From positions 1 to 6,519 of the forward strand of contig JACRCA010000255.1 of NCBI GenBank assembly GCA_016234425.1: 6,519 nt of DNA, written 5' to 3'. The stretch is from Deltaproteobacteria bacterium (lineage in GTDB: Bacteria; Desulfobacterota; SM23-61). Each line of letters opens with the position of its first letter. The first letter of the stretch is position 1. Both the position numbers and the translations under genes were made by a program. The notes under the pieces are model-generated. The model saw only the letters and a list, made by a program, of their open reading frames with translations, made no database searches and was not told the DNA's origin. This document shows, one piece after another, positions 1 to 5,542 of this stretch.

Positions 1-1
1 A

Positions 2-202
2 ACCGGGCAGGAGGGTGATGAACGAGGGAGCATCGGCGGGAAAAGGATATCTGCAGAGTTCCCACTTCCCTTCCGCCAAGGAAAGGCGGGAGCGGAGGAA
101 TCCAGGGCATCCTCGGCTGAAGCCCCGCCCCTGCCGATGAAAGAACTGACGCCTTATGATCCCGAGAGAATCACCCTCCCGCCCGGATCCAGCGCTGGAT
201 GA
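2..202 (+). CDS. Possible 3' end of an upstream gene (partial, unrecognised)
   Basis: A reading frame is open from the window edge to a TGA at 200-202, giving about 66 residues. The product is rich in Gly, Ser, Ala, Pro and Glu and ends ...LTPYDPERITLPPGSSAG, which reads like a disordered C-terminal tail. I do not recognise the family. A second forward frame is also open to about 140, so openness alone is weak evidence here; the preferred frame has the more protein-like composition. The stop lies about 70 nt before the tRNA promoter, which fits the end of an upstream gene. It could equally be non-coding. Confidence 0.3.
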   Translation, partial: TGQEGDERGSIGGKRISAEFPLPFRQGKAGAEESRASSAEAPPLPMKELTPYDPERITLPPGSSAG

Positions 203-269
203 TCCTCCCAGGCCTGGGCCACGAATAGGGATTGTGTAAAAGTGAAGGTGGGTAAGGAAAGGGGAACCC

Positions 270-298
270 TTGACAAGGAGTCCAGAAACGGATATTTT
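270..298 (+). promoter_or_regulatory. Sigma-70 type promoter of the tRNA gene
   Basis: A perfect -35 box TTGACA (270-275) is separated by exactly 17 bp from a -10 box TATTTT (293-298, 4 of 6 consensus positions). Transcription would start near 305, about 11 nt before the tRNA 5' end, leaving a short leader for RNase P to remove. Confidence 0.75.
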
Positions 299-315
299 AA
301 AAATTGTAGAATAGC

Positions 316-390
316 GGGCCCATAGCTCAGCGGTAGAGCCACCGGCTCATAACCGGCAGGTCCCTGGTTCGAACCCAGGTGGGCCCACCA
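316..390 (+). tRNA. tRNA with CAT anticodon, probably elongator tRNA-Met
   Basis: A full cloverleaf can be folded. The acceptor is GGGCCCA (316-322) paired with TGGGCCC (380-386), the D stem is GCTC/GAGC (325-328/336-339), and the anticodon stem is 341-345/353-357 with loop CTCATAA. The T stem is CCTGG/CCAGG (363-367/375-379) with TTCGAAC in the loop. The discriminator is A387 and the 3' CCA is encoded at 388-390. The anticodon CAT is at 348-350. The first acceptor pair is G-C, unlike initiator tRNAs, which usually have a C-A mismatch there, so fMet is unlikely. A lysidine-type tRNA-Ile2 also has CAT and cannot be excluded by eye. The outermost anticodon-stem pair (A341 with C357) is a mismatch. 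The gene has its own promoter upstream and a strong terminator downstream. Confidence 0.93.
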
Positions 391-441
391 GGATGTCTGG
401 CATGATTTCAGGATATAGAATTATCCCATGGAAAAAAGAAC

Positions 442-467
442 GGCCTCTCCCGAAAGCGTTCGAGGCC
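442..467 (+). other. Hairpin in the tRNA 3' trailer / downstream gene leader
   Basis: GGCCTC (442-447) can pair with GAGGCC (462-467) around a 14-nt loop. The hairpin lies 3 nt before the terminator stem. CCTC within its left arm, and another CCTC at 484-487 in the terminator loop region, could also pair with GAGG of the following Shine-Dalgarno (511-514). A regulatory role is inference only. Confidence 0.35.
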
Positions 468-470
468 TTG

Positions 471-508
471 AATAAAAAGTGCACCTCTCAGGGTGCACTT
501 TTTATTTT
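471..508 (+). terminator. Strong intrinsic terminator after the tRNA
   Basis: AATAAAAAGTGCACC (471-485) pairs perfectly with GGTGCACTTTTTATT (492-506) around the 6-nt loop TCTCAG. The GC-rich core is followed by a T-rich run (499-503, 505-508). Because the arms are A-rich and T-rich, it could also work on the opposite strand. It ends the tRNA transcript, yet lies directly against the ribosome binding site of the next gene, so that gene depends on readthrough, antitermination or an unseen promoter. Confidence 0.85.
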
Positions 509-514
509 AGGAGG
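509..514 (+). promoter_or_regulatory. Shine-Dalgarno that fixes the TTG start of the zinc-ribbon gene
   Basis: AGGAGG at 509-514 is followed by an 8-nt spacer and TTG at 523. No ATG or GTG in that frame lies at a suitable distance, so this site decides the start. It begins directly after the terminator T-tract. Confidence 0.8.
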
Positions 515-522
515 AAAAATAA

Positions 523-1251
523 TTGGTTGAGCAATTGCAAAAGCTGGTCGCCTTGCAAACCGTCGACCTGAAGATCCAGGAGATGGAGCGAACGAAAGAT
601 GAAATTCCCCAGCGCATTGTTGCTTTAGAAGAGGATTTCAAAAAGGAAGAAGAAAGGGTGCAATCCCTACGCCTGGAGGTAGAGAAGCTCCAGAAGGAAC
701 GGCGAGTGAAAGAGCGGGAACTGGAAGAAGAGATCGATCGGGTGAAAAAAGCAGAAGCGCGGATTTTTGAGGTCAAGACGAATAAAGAATACCAGGCTGT
801 GTTGAAAGAAATTGAGAACGCCAAGAAGCTCAACCGGGAACGGGAAGAAGAAATTCTGGGAATTCTGGAGCGCCTGGAAGAAATGCAGCAAAACCTGGGC
901 CAGGGAGAGAAGGGATTGGAAGCCCAAAGAAAGGAGTGCCAGCGGCAAGTCAACGAACTCAGGCAGAAGGCCGACTCTTTCGCGGAAGAGATGGCCAGCG
1001 AAGTCCAGCACCGGGAGGCCCAGAAGAAAGAAATTCCTCCAGATCTCCTGAACAAGTATCTCATGCTTTTGGAAAAACGGCAGGGAATAGCCGTGGCCCG
1101 GGTGAGAAATGGAGTATGCCAGGCCTGTAATATGAACCTTCGACCCCAGCTATATATCGAGTTGCAAAAGCAGGATCGGCTCATATTTTGTCCCAATTGC
1201 AACCGCATCCTCTTCTGGGAAAATGGATCAACTAAGCCCAAAGAAACGTGA
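523..1251 (+). CDS. Coiled-coil protein with C-terminal C4-type zinc ribbon
   Basis: The 242-residue product has two parts. Residues 1 to about 175 are very rich in Glu, Lys, Arg, Gln and Leu with heptad-like spacing, as expected of a long antiparallel coiled coil. The motif KTNKEYQAVLKEI (from residue 85) is typical of this family at the hairpin region. Residues 195-231 hold a zinc ribbon with two CxxC pairs, C199/C202 and C223/C226, and all four metal ligands are present. This architecture matches the COG1579 / zf-RING_7 (DUF164) family. The family is widespread, but its role is poorly defined; nucleic-acid or protein binding has been suggested. Length is normal. The start is TTG at 523, chosen from the AGGAGG 8 nt upstream. 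It overlaps the RNase HI gene by 4 nt (GTGA), indicating translational coupling. No promoter is evident between the terminator and the start. Confidence 0.92.
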   Translation: MVEQLQKLVALQTVDLKIQEMERTKDEIPQRIVALEEDFKKEEERVQSLRLEVEKLQKERRVKERELEEEIDRVKKAEARIFEVKTNKEYQAVLKEIENAKKLNREREEEILGILERLEEMQQNLGQGEKGLEAQRKECQRQVNELRQKADSFAEEMASEVQHREAQKKEIPPDLLNKYLMLLEKRQGIAVARVRNGVCQACNMNLRPQLYIELQKQDRLIFCPNCNRILFWENGSTKPKET

Positions 1252-1730
1252 GCCCAGAGAAAGTCGCTGATTTCCTCCCCTTCCAGGCTTATCCTGACCG
1301 GAAAGGACGATTAGAATTCTTCATTCACGCCGACGGAGCTTCCCGGGGAAATCCGGGCGAAGCGGGGGTCGGGGCCGTAATTTCAGATGCCCGTGGCCGG
1401 ACGGTCAAGGAACTCAAGCTTTTTCTGGGAATCGCCACCAACAATGTGGCCGAGTATCGGGCAGCGATCTTGGCCCTGGAAAAAGCCTTGAACCTCGGGG
1501 TCGGAAAGGTTACATTGTATCTTGATTCAGAGCTCGTGATCCGGCAACTTCAAGGTCAGTACAAAGTGCGCGAGGCCCATCTCAAGACATTGCACCAACG
1601 GGCCCTGGAGATCTTGCATCGGTTTTCCAAATATAGTATTCTTTATATACGCCGGGAGGAGAATCGCCGGGCAGATCAATTGGCTAACGAAGCGATTGAC
1701 CAAAAAATCGGGAAAACGAAAGATCGATAA
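1248..1730 (+). CDS. rnhA: Ribonuclease HI
   Basis: The 160-residue product is a full-length RNase H fold. The enzyme degrades the RNA strand of RNA-DNA hybrids in the cytoplasm, such as R-loops and lagging-strand primers. The four acidic metal ligands are visible: D29 in ADGASRGNPG, E69 in NNVAEYRA, D93 in LYLDSELV and D143 in NRRADQLAN. The form with SRGNPG after the first Asp and ELVIRQLQGQYKV after the third is the RNase HI/RNase H-like type common in bacteria and archaea. It lacks the basic handle region of E. coli RnhA. About 20 extra residues precede the first beta strand. The start is GTG at 1248, overlapping the stop of the zinc-ribbon gene by 4 nt. No Shine-Dalgarno is seen, so translation is probably coupled. 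The gene ends 40 nt before the RNase P RNA. Confidence 0.93.
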   Translation: MSPEKVADFLPFQAYPDRKGRLEFFIHADGASRGNPGEAGVGAVISDARGRTVKELKLFLGIATNNVAEYRAAILALEKALNLGVGKVTLYLDSELVIRQLQGQYKVREAHLKTLHQRALEILHRFSKYSILYIRREENRRADQLANEAIDQKIGKTKDR

Positions 1731-1734
1731 AGAT

Positions 1735-1763
1735 TTTACTTTTTCCCCTTTTGCCTATATAAT
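1735..1763 (+). promoter_or_regulatory. Promoter of the RNase P RNA gene
   Basis: A -35 box TTTACT (1735-1740, 4 of 6) and a perfect -10 box TATAAT (1758-1763) are separated by 17 bp. The predicted start, about 7 nt after the -10 box, falls at G1770, exactly the first base of the P1 helix of RNase P RNA. The -35 box begins 5 nt after the rnhA stop codon. Confidence 0.85.
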
Positions 1764-1769
1764 TCAAAT

Positions 1770-2132
1770 GCGGAAGTGGGTCGGGTGATCGCTCGCCTTA
1801 AGCGGGAGGAAAGTCCGAGCTCCAGAGGGCAGGGTGGTCGCTAACAGCGACCGGGGGTGACCCCAGGGAAAGTGCCACAGAAAAGATACCGCCCCGCGTT
1901 TCGCGGGGTAAGGGTGAAAAGGCGAGGTAAGAGCTCACCGCGGTTCTGGTGACAGGGCTGGCAGGGCAAACCCCACCCGGAGCAAGACCGAATAGAGGAG
2001 CGTTGGAGAGTGGCCCGCTCGAAGCTCCTGGGTAGGTCGCTAGACCCCGGCAGCAATGTCGGGGCCAGAGGAATGATCACCATCTCCGGAAAAACCGGAG
2101 AGACAGAACTCGGCTTACAGACCCGCTTCCGC
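1770..2132 (+). ncRNA. rnpB: RNase P RNA, bacterial type A
   Basis: This is the catalytic RNA of ribonuclease P, which cleaves 5' leaders from precursor tRNAs together with the RnpA protein. The ends pair as helix P1: GCGGAAG (1770-1776) with CTTCCGC (2126-2132), extended inward by GGGTC (1778-1782) with GACCC (2120-2124). The 5' conserved block GGAGGAAAGTCCGAGCTCC is at 1805-1823. The 3' block AGAACTCGGCTTACAG is at 2105-2120. Together they form P4: CCGAG (1815-1819) with CTCGG (2109-2113) and AAG (1811-1813) with CTT (2114-2116), leaving T1814 as the universally conserved bulged U. AAGTGCCACAGAAA and CCCACCCGGAGCAAGACC are also present. L15 reads GGCAAA at 1965-1970 where E. coli has GGTAAA. 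At about 363 nt the size is normal. No clear intrinsic terminator follows, so the 3' end is probably made by processing or factor-dependent termination. Confidence 0.97.
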
Positions 2133-2209
2133 AATTCCTCTTGAATCCTCAACTCATTGAACCCTGTGCTCTTCCCATTCCCTAAACTTCCTGAAAGGAT
2201 CTTTTAAAT

Positions 2210-2398
2210 ATGCCCCTCTGTGAATTCGAAGGAAAAAGGCCCAGAATTGGAGAAACCTCTTTTGGGCATCTTGCTGCCATCCTCATCGGTGGAGTGACCA
2301 TCGGGGAAAACTGCTACATCGGCCCAGGAGCTGTTTTACGGGGAGGAACCAATGTTTGTCATTGCCAATTTTCTCTTTGCCATGGCCATAATTCTTGA
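2210..2398 (+). pseudogene. 5' fragment of a gamma-carbonic anhydrase-like hexapeptide-repeat gene
   Basis: Residues 1 to about 46 (MPLCEFEGKRPRIGETSFGH...GGVTIGENCYIGPGAVLRG) match the N-terminus of gamma-class carbonic anhydrase/PaaY-like left-handed beta-helix proteins. Those normally continue with RGDxGxIxIG, then metal-binding histidines, and run to roughly 170-200 residues. Here the resemblance stops at about 2345. The frame then runs 17 unrelated codons into the yggT gene and ends at TGA 2396-2398. All zinc-binding histidines and most of the beta-helix are missing, so it cannot be an active enzyme. A ribosome binding site AAAGGA (2194-2199) lies 10 nt before the ATG. The break falls exactly at the yggT ribosome binding site, suggesting a deletion or other rearrangement. 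A chimeric assembly join is the alternative. Confidence 0.75.
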
Positions 2399-2660
2399 CG
2401 TCGTCCTAACAATCTACATGTGGATCATCATTGCCAGGGCTATCCTTTCCTGGGTGGTCCCATTTTCGAGAAGCCATTTCGCCTACGCTCTGGCCCATGG
2501 TCTTTCTCGACTCACAGACCCTGTATTATGGCGAATCCAGAGGCTCCTCCCCCTGCGGGGAATGGGGATTGATATATCTCCCATCATTGCGATTCTTATC
2601 ATCCTATTCCTCAAATATTTTTTAGTGGCTACCCTTTTCGACATAGCTCGGAATCTTTAG
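2352..2660 (+). CDS. yggT: YggT-family small integral membrane protein
   Basis: The 102-residue product has one YggT domain. A long hydrophobic stretch at residues 3-37 (ANFLFAMAIILDVVLTIYMW...) contains the typical YMWIIIARAILSWV signature. A polar loop follows with LTDPVLWRIQRLLP, matching the conserved T-[ED]-P-hL-x-x-h-R-x-hhP motif. GIDISPIIAILIILFLKYFL then forms the second membrane region. Family members are linked to membrane protein insertion, osmotic tolerance, or cell-division/plastid homologues (YlmG/CCB3), but the biochemical role is unsettled. The start ATG at 2352 has GGAGG at 2342-2346 with a 5-nt spacer. The ribosome binding site overlaps the final recognisable codons of the carbonic anhydrase fragment, so transcription probably comes from the promoter that once drove that gene. 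Confidence 0.9.
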   Translation: MFVIANFLFAMAIILDVVLTIYMWIIIARAILSWVVPFSRSHFAYALAHGLSRLTDPVLWRIQRLLPLRGMGIDISPIIAILIILFLKYFLVATLFDIARNL

Positions 2661-2674
2661 TCCAATTACCCCCA

Positions 2675-2703
2675 TTGGCTCATTTGCTCGCACCTGATAA
2701 AAT
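2675..2703 (+). promoter_or_regulatory. Extended -10 promoter for the MTHFSD-like gene
   Basis: TTGGCT (2675-2680, 4 of 6) lies 17 bp before TAAAAT (2698-2703, 5 of 6). TG at 2695-2696 gives an extended -10 (TGn). Transcription would start near 2710, about 50 nt before the GTG start codon. The position in the 99-nt gap between two same-strand genes supports it. Confidence 0.55.
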
Positions 2704-2759
2704 GAACCATGCAGTCAGGCCTATGAAAGATAGAGGGGAGAAAATCCTGGTGGAGTAAA

Positions 2760-3506
2760 GTGGGCGACAGCAAAAATGAGATTCGGGAAAAAGTCTGGAG
2801 AGCCTTAGAAAAGGAAGGAGTAGTTCTTTTTCCTGGTGCCCGGGGCCGGATTCCCAATTTTAGGGGGGCAGAGATAGCTGCCCGCCTTCTTCCCAAGCTA
2901 ACCGAATGGCAGAGAGCCCTGCATATCAAAGCCAATCCTGACTCCCCTCAAAGGCCTGTACGGTTTCTGGCCTTGAGTTCTGGTAAGATCCTCTACATGG
3001 CCGTGCCCAGGCTGAGAGAAAAGAAATGTTTTATCAAACTTGATCCTTCAAAGATTTCAAATAAAAATATTCTTGAGGCCTCGACGATTCAGGGAGCCTT
3101 CCGTTACGGGACTCCCCTTCACCCCAAAGAAATCCCGCAGATCGATCTAATTGTCGCTGGCTCCGTGGCAGTCAATAGAAAAGGGAGCAGAATTGGTAAA
3201 GGAGGAGGGTATTCCGATCTGGAATATGCCCTCGGGCGGGAATTTGGGCTGGTCCAAGAAGATGTGGTCATCTTGACTACGGTCCATCCCCTGCAGATCC
3301 TGGATCAGGATCTACCAGAGACGGACCACGATTTTCGCATTGATTTTATCCTCACCCCAACTGAAATCATTTCAACCTATCGTGAAGGCGGCCGGCCTCG
3401 CGGAATTATCCGGGACCATCTAACAGAGCAAAAAATTTCCGCCATTCCCATCCTGAGCGAAATTCTCTCTGCAAAATCCGCTCCTTCCGCCCCTTCGTCC
3501 CGCTGA
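2760..3506 (+). CDS. 5-formyltetrahydrofolate cyclo-ligase-like protein (MTHFSD type)
   Basis: The 248-residue product belongs to the 5-formyl-THF cyclo-ligase superfamily, whose classic members use ATP to turn 5-formyl-THF into 5,10-methenyl-THF in cytosolic one-carbon metabolism. Visible landmarks are RIPNFRGAE (residues 30-38), a KANPDSPQRPVR segment, LIVAGSVAVNRKGSRIGKGGGYSDLEYA with G146-K-G-G-G-Y-S-D153, VHPLQI, and DFILTPT (195-201). These resemble, in order, the domain of animal MTHFSD (RIPNF, RIGKGEGYADLEYA, VH, DYILTPT) more closely than YgfA/MTHFS with its GxGxGYYD loop. Whether it has cyclo-ligase activity is therefore uncertain. The start is GTG at 2760 with GGTGGAG (2749-2755) close upstream. 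It has its own likely promoter at 2675-2703. No folate-pathway gene is adjacent. Family assignment is strong; the exact reaction is inferred. Confidence 0.85.
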   Translation: MGDSKNEIREKVWRALEKEGVVLFPGARGRIPNFRGAEIAARLLPKLTEWQRALHIKANPDSPQRPVRFLALSSGKILYMAVPRLREKKCFIKLDPSKISNKNILEASTIQGAFRYGTPLHPKEIPQIDLIVAGSVAVNRKGSRIGKGGGYSDLEYALGREFGLVQEDVVILTTVHPLQILDQDLPETDHDFRIDFILTPTEIISTYREGGRPRGIIRDHLTEQKISAIPILSEILSAKSAPSAPSSR

Positions 3507-3522
3507 TTGATTCGTTCCTCCC

Positions 3523-3551
3523 TTGATAAATTTTTTTCTCCCTGATAAACT
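3523..3551 (+). promoter_or_regulatory. Extended -10 promoter for the TPR lipoprotein gene
   Basis: TTGATA (3523-3528, 5 of 6) and TAAACT (3546-3551, 4 of 6) are 17 bp apart. A TGn extension is at 3543-3545. The predicted start near 3558 gives a leader of about 50 nt before ATG 3610. The whole 103-nt gap 3507-3609 is AT-rich, like a promoter region. Confidence 0.6.
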
Positions 3552-3609
3552 GGCACTGGCTAATGATAGCTAAACATAGTTTTTTCTCTGAGTTTAAATA
3601 AATTTTTCC

Positions 3610-4554
3610 ATGATGTTAAAGAGAATCGGTTCCATTTTCCTCAGTGTGCTTTTCCTCAGCGGTCTTCTCCTGTCCATTTCCAGCGGGTGCGCCAGCCGGC
3701 AGCCGATTCCCAAGCAGAGGGCACGAGCTATGGAACTGGACCGGAAGGGAGCGGAGTTTTTCCACCAGGGACAGTATAAGAAGGCCCTCGACTCCTTCCA
3801 AAAGGGCCTACATGTGCACGAGTCCATCGACCACCAGGAGGGGGTGGCCCTCAGTTTGAATAACTTGGGCACAGTTTACCAGACAACGGGAGAGCACCTC
3901 CGGGCGCTCGATTTCTACCAGCGGGCTCTGGCTATCAACTCGGAGACCCGAAATGAAGAAGGCCAGTCTTTGAATTTGAACAACATTGGCAGTGTCTCCC
4001 TCTCTCTGGGAAAACCTCAAGCAGCTTTGGAATTCTTCCAGAAGTCTTTGGCCATCGAGGAAAAAAAGGGAAACATCAAAGGGCAGGCCATCCGCTGGAA
4101 CAACATAGGATTGGCTTACCGCTTCCTGCAACAGAATGATCGAGCGCTGGAATGCTACCTGCGGGCGAAAAAAATTAATGAGAAGATCGAGAATTTTTGG
4201 GGGATCGCTGACAACCTGAATAACATCGGAGCCCTCTACGAAAGTAAGAAGGAATGGTCCCGGGCCATAGAAGCATTTCAGGGGGCTCTGGAAATGGATA
4301 AAAAAATTGAAAACTCCGTGGGCATCTCCACTGACCTGGCCAACCTGGGCAGGGTTTTTGAAGCCATGGGAGAAAAGGAGAAAGCCCTGAACCATTACCT
4401 GCGCGCCTGGAGGGTGAACGAATACCTTGGCCTGAAAGAACGCATCCTCCAAGACCTTTCCAAAATCACCTCCCTTTACGAAGCCCTGGGAAAGCCGGAG
4501 GAAGCCAGGAAGTTTCGCCAGCGAGCCCAAGAATTGACCTCCCCCCCAAAATAA
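3610..4554 (+). CDS. TPR-repeat lipoprotein
   Basis: The 314-residue product starts with a basic N-region (KR at 4-5), a hydrophobic core (residues 6-23) and SSGC with C27 as the probable lipidated cysteine. The -3 residue is Ser rather than the usual Leu, so the lipobox is degenerate. From about residue 45 to the end there are seven tandem TPR units. Five have a regular 40-residue period, with repeated LNN(L/I)G at the start of helix A and (R/K)AL(E/D)xYxRAL in helix B. The 40-residue period with acidic/polar linkers resembles the LGN/rapsyn-type TPR_12/TPR_MalT arrangement rather than the canonical 34-residue one. The predicted location is a lipid-anchored periplasmic or outer-membrane-facing scaffold for protein interactions; the partner is unknown. 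ATG codons at 3610 and 3613 are both possible, and no Shine-Dalgarno is evident. The stop is 7 nt before the next gene's GTG, suggesting co-transcription with the acyl-CoA synthetase remnant. Confidence 0.88.
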   Translation: MMLKRIGSIFLSVLFLSGLLLSISSGCASRQPIPKQRARAMELDRKGAEFFHQGQYKKALDSFQKGLHVHESIDHQEGVALSLNNLGTVYQTTGEHLRALDFYQRALAINSETRNEEGQSLNLNNIGSVSLSLGKPQAALEFFQKSLAIEEKKGNIKGQAIRWNNIGLAYRFLQQNDRALECYLRAKKINEKIENFWGIADNLNNIGALYESKKEWSRAIEAFQGALEMDKKIENSVGISTDLANLGRVFEAMGEKEKALNHYLRAWRVNEYLGLKERILQDLSKITSLYEALGKPEEARKFRQRAQELTSPPK

Positions 4555-4561
4555 AAAAAGG

Positions 4562-5535
4562 GTGCAAATTGTGTCCTCACCCCAGCGCCACAATTATGAC
4601 CTGCCCAAACTTTTCTACCCCGAAAGCGTAGCTGTGGTAGGGGCATCGCCAGAAGTGGGGGGCGATCGTTCCCCTTTCTTCCAAGCGCTTTTGAAATCCA
4701 GGTACCCGGGAAAGCTTTATCCAATCAATCCCAACTACGGAGAAATCTCTGGTCATAAGGCTCTCCCCAGTCTCCGGCAAGTTTCTGGGAACATTGATTT
4801 GGCCATCATCACTCTGAAAGCTCAGGGTGTCCCGCCGATCATTTCAGAATGCGTGGAAAGGAGGTAAAGTTCGCGGTTATTTTTTCTTCGGGATTTATCG
4901 AGTCTGGCCACCAGAAACTGGAAGAAGAAGTGGTAAGAATGGCCAGCCCAGGTCCCACCCGATTGATCGGTCCCAACTGCATCGGCCCTTATTGTCCGGA
5001 AAGTGGCCTCACCTTTGTCATGGAGGAAAGGCCGAAAGAGACAGGCAACGTGGCCTTAGTTTCTCAGTCTGGCGGGCACAGCATCACGTTTAAAACCTTG
5101 GCCAGGTCCCGAGGAATCCATTTCAATAAAATTCTTTCCATTGGAAACCAGTGCGACCTCACCATTCAGGAAGTCCTGCGCTACTTTGCGGAAGACCCTA
5201 AGGTCAAGGTTATCTGTGCTTACGTGGAACAAGCCAAGAGGGGGGAAGATTTTTCTCAAACCCTGCGGGACGTATCCCGCCAGAAACCTCTGATCATCTG
5301 GAAGGGGGGCTCGACCCAGACCGGAGCCCGGGCCGCCTTTAGCCACACAGGGGCTATGGCTTCTTACTCCGATGTCTGGCAGAAGAGCATCGGCCAACTT
5401 GGGGTCATCTCAGTCGATGATCTCGAAGAGATGGGGGACGTCACCTTCGCCTGCCTATCCATACCGCTGCCCGAGGGGCCACGGGTGGGTATCGTTGTGG
5501 CTGGGGGCGGAAGCTCTTTTACAAGTAATTCCTAA
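4562..5535 (+). pseudogene. Acyl-CoA synthetase (ADP-forming) alpha-region gene, frameshifted and 3'-truncated
   Basis: The first frame (4562-4867) encodes an N-terminal CoA-binding Rossmann domain: FYPESVAVVGASPEVGG, then YPGKLYPINPNYGEISGHKALPSL and DLAIITL. It hits TAA at 4865. The family sequence resumes in the -1 frame from about 4861 (VKFAVIFSSGFIESGHQKLEEE), through LIGPNCIGPYCPE, GNVALVSQSGGHSITF and FNKILSIGNQCDLTIQEVLRYFAEDP. It then reaches the phosphohistidine region AAFSHTGAMASYSDVW, with the conserved His at codon 5344-5346. One lost base in the GAAAGG run near 4857-4861 would explain the shift. Similarity ends at IVVAGGGSS (about 5516), after which five foreign codons lead to TAA 5533-5535. 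The joined product would be about 320 residues; alpha subunits have roughly 450 or more and single-chain forms about 700. Intact enzymes convert acyl-CoA plus ADP and phosphate to acid plus ATP. A sequencing error could explain the frameshift but not the truncation. Confidence 0.85.
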
Positions 5536-5542
5536 AAAATTC

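Noticed and set aside
207..218. 12-bp palindrome CCCAGGCCTGGG after the possible upstream gene
   Set aside because: As a hairpin it has only a 4-bp stem and no T-tract, so it is not a credible terminator.
428..475. A 14-codon ATG-started ORF ending inside the terminator stem, like a leader peptide
   Set aside because: No Shine-Dalgarno at a workable distance and no run of regulatory codons; chance is the simplest explanation.
507..1241. Long minus-strand ORF opposite the zinc-ribbon gene
   Set aside because: Ser/Arg-rich antisense of Glu/Lys-rich coiled-coil codons; no family resemblance.
1841..2152. 103-codon minus-strand ORF
   Set aside because: Lies almost entirely within RNase P RNA, which explains the sequence.
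3551..3566. TGGCAC resembling a sigma-54 -24 element before the TPR gene
   Set aside because: The -12 GC is absent at the required spacing, and a good sigma-70 promoter overlaps it.
3808..4593. 261-codon minus-strand ORF opposite the TPR gene
   Set aside because: Antisense shadow of repetitive TPR codons; the forward frame has clear repeats and a signal peptide.
4849..4867. Restart of the second synthetase frame at ATG 4849
   Set aside because: The SD-like AGGAGG lies downstream of this ATG, not upstream, and it would split a conserved Rossmann domain; a frameshifted pseudogene fits better.
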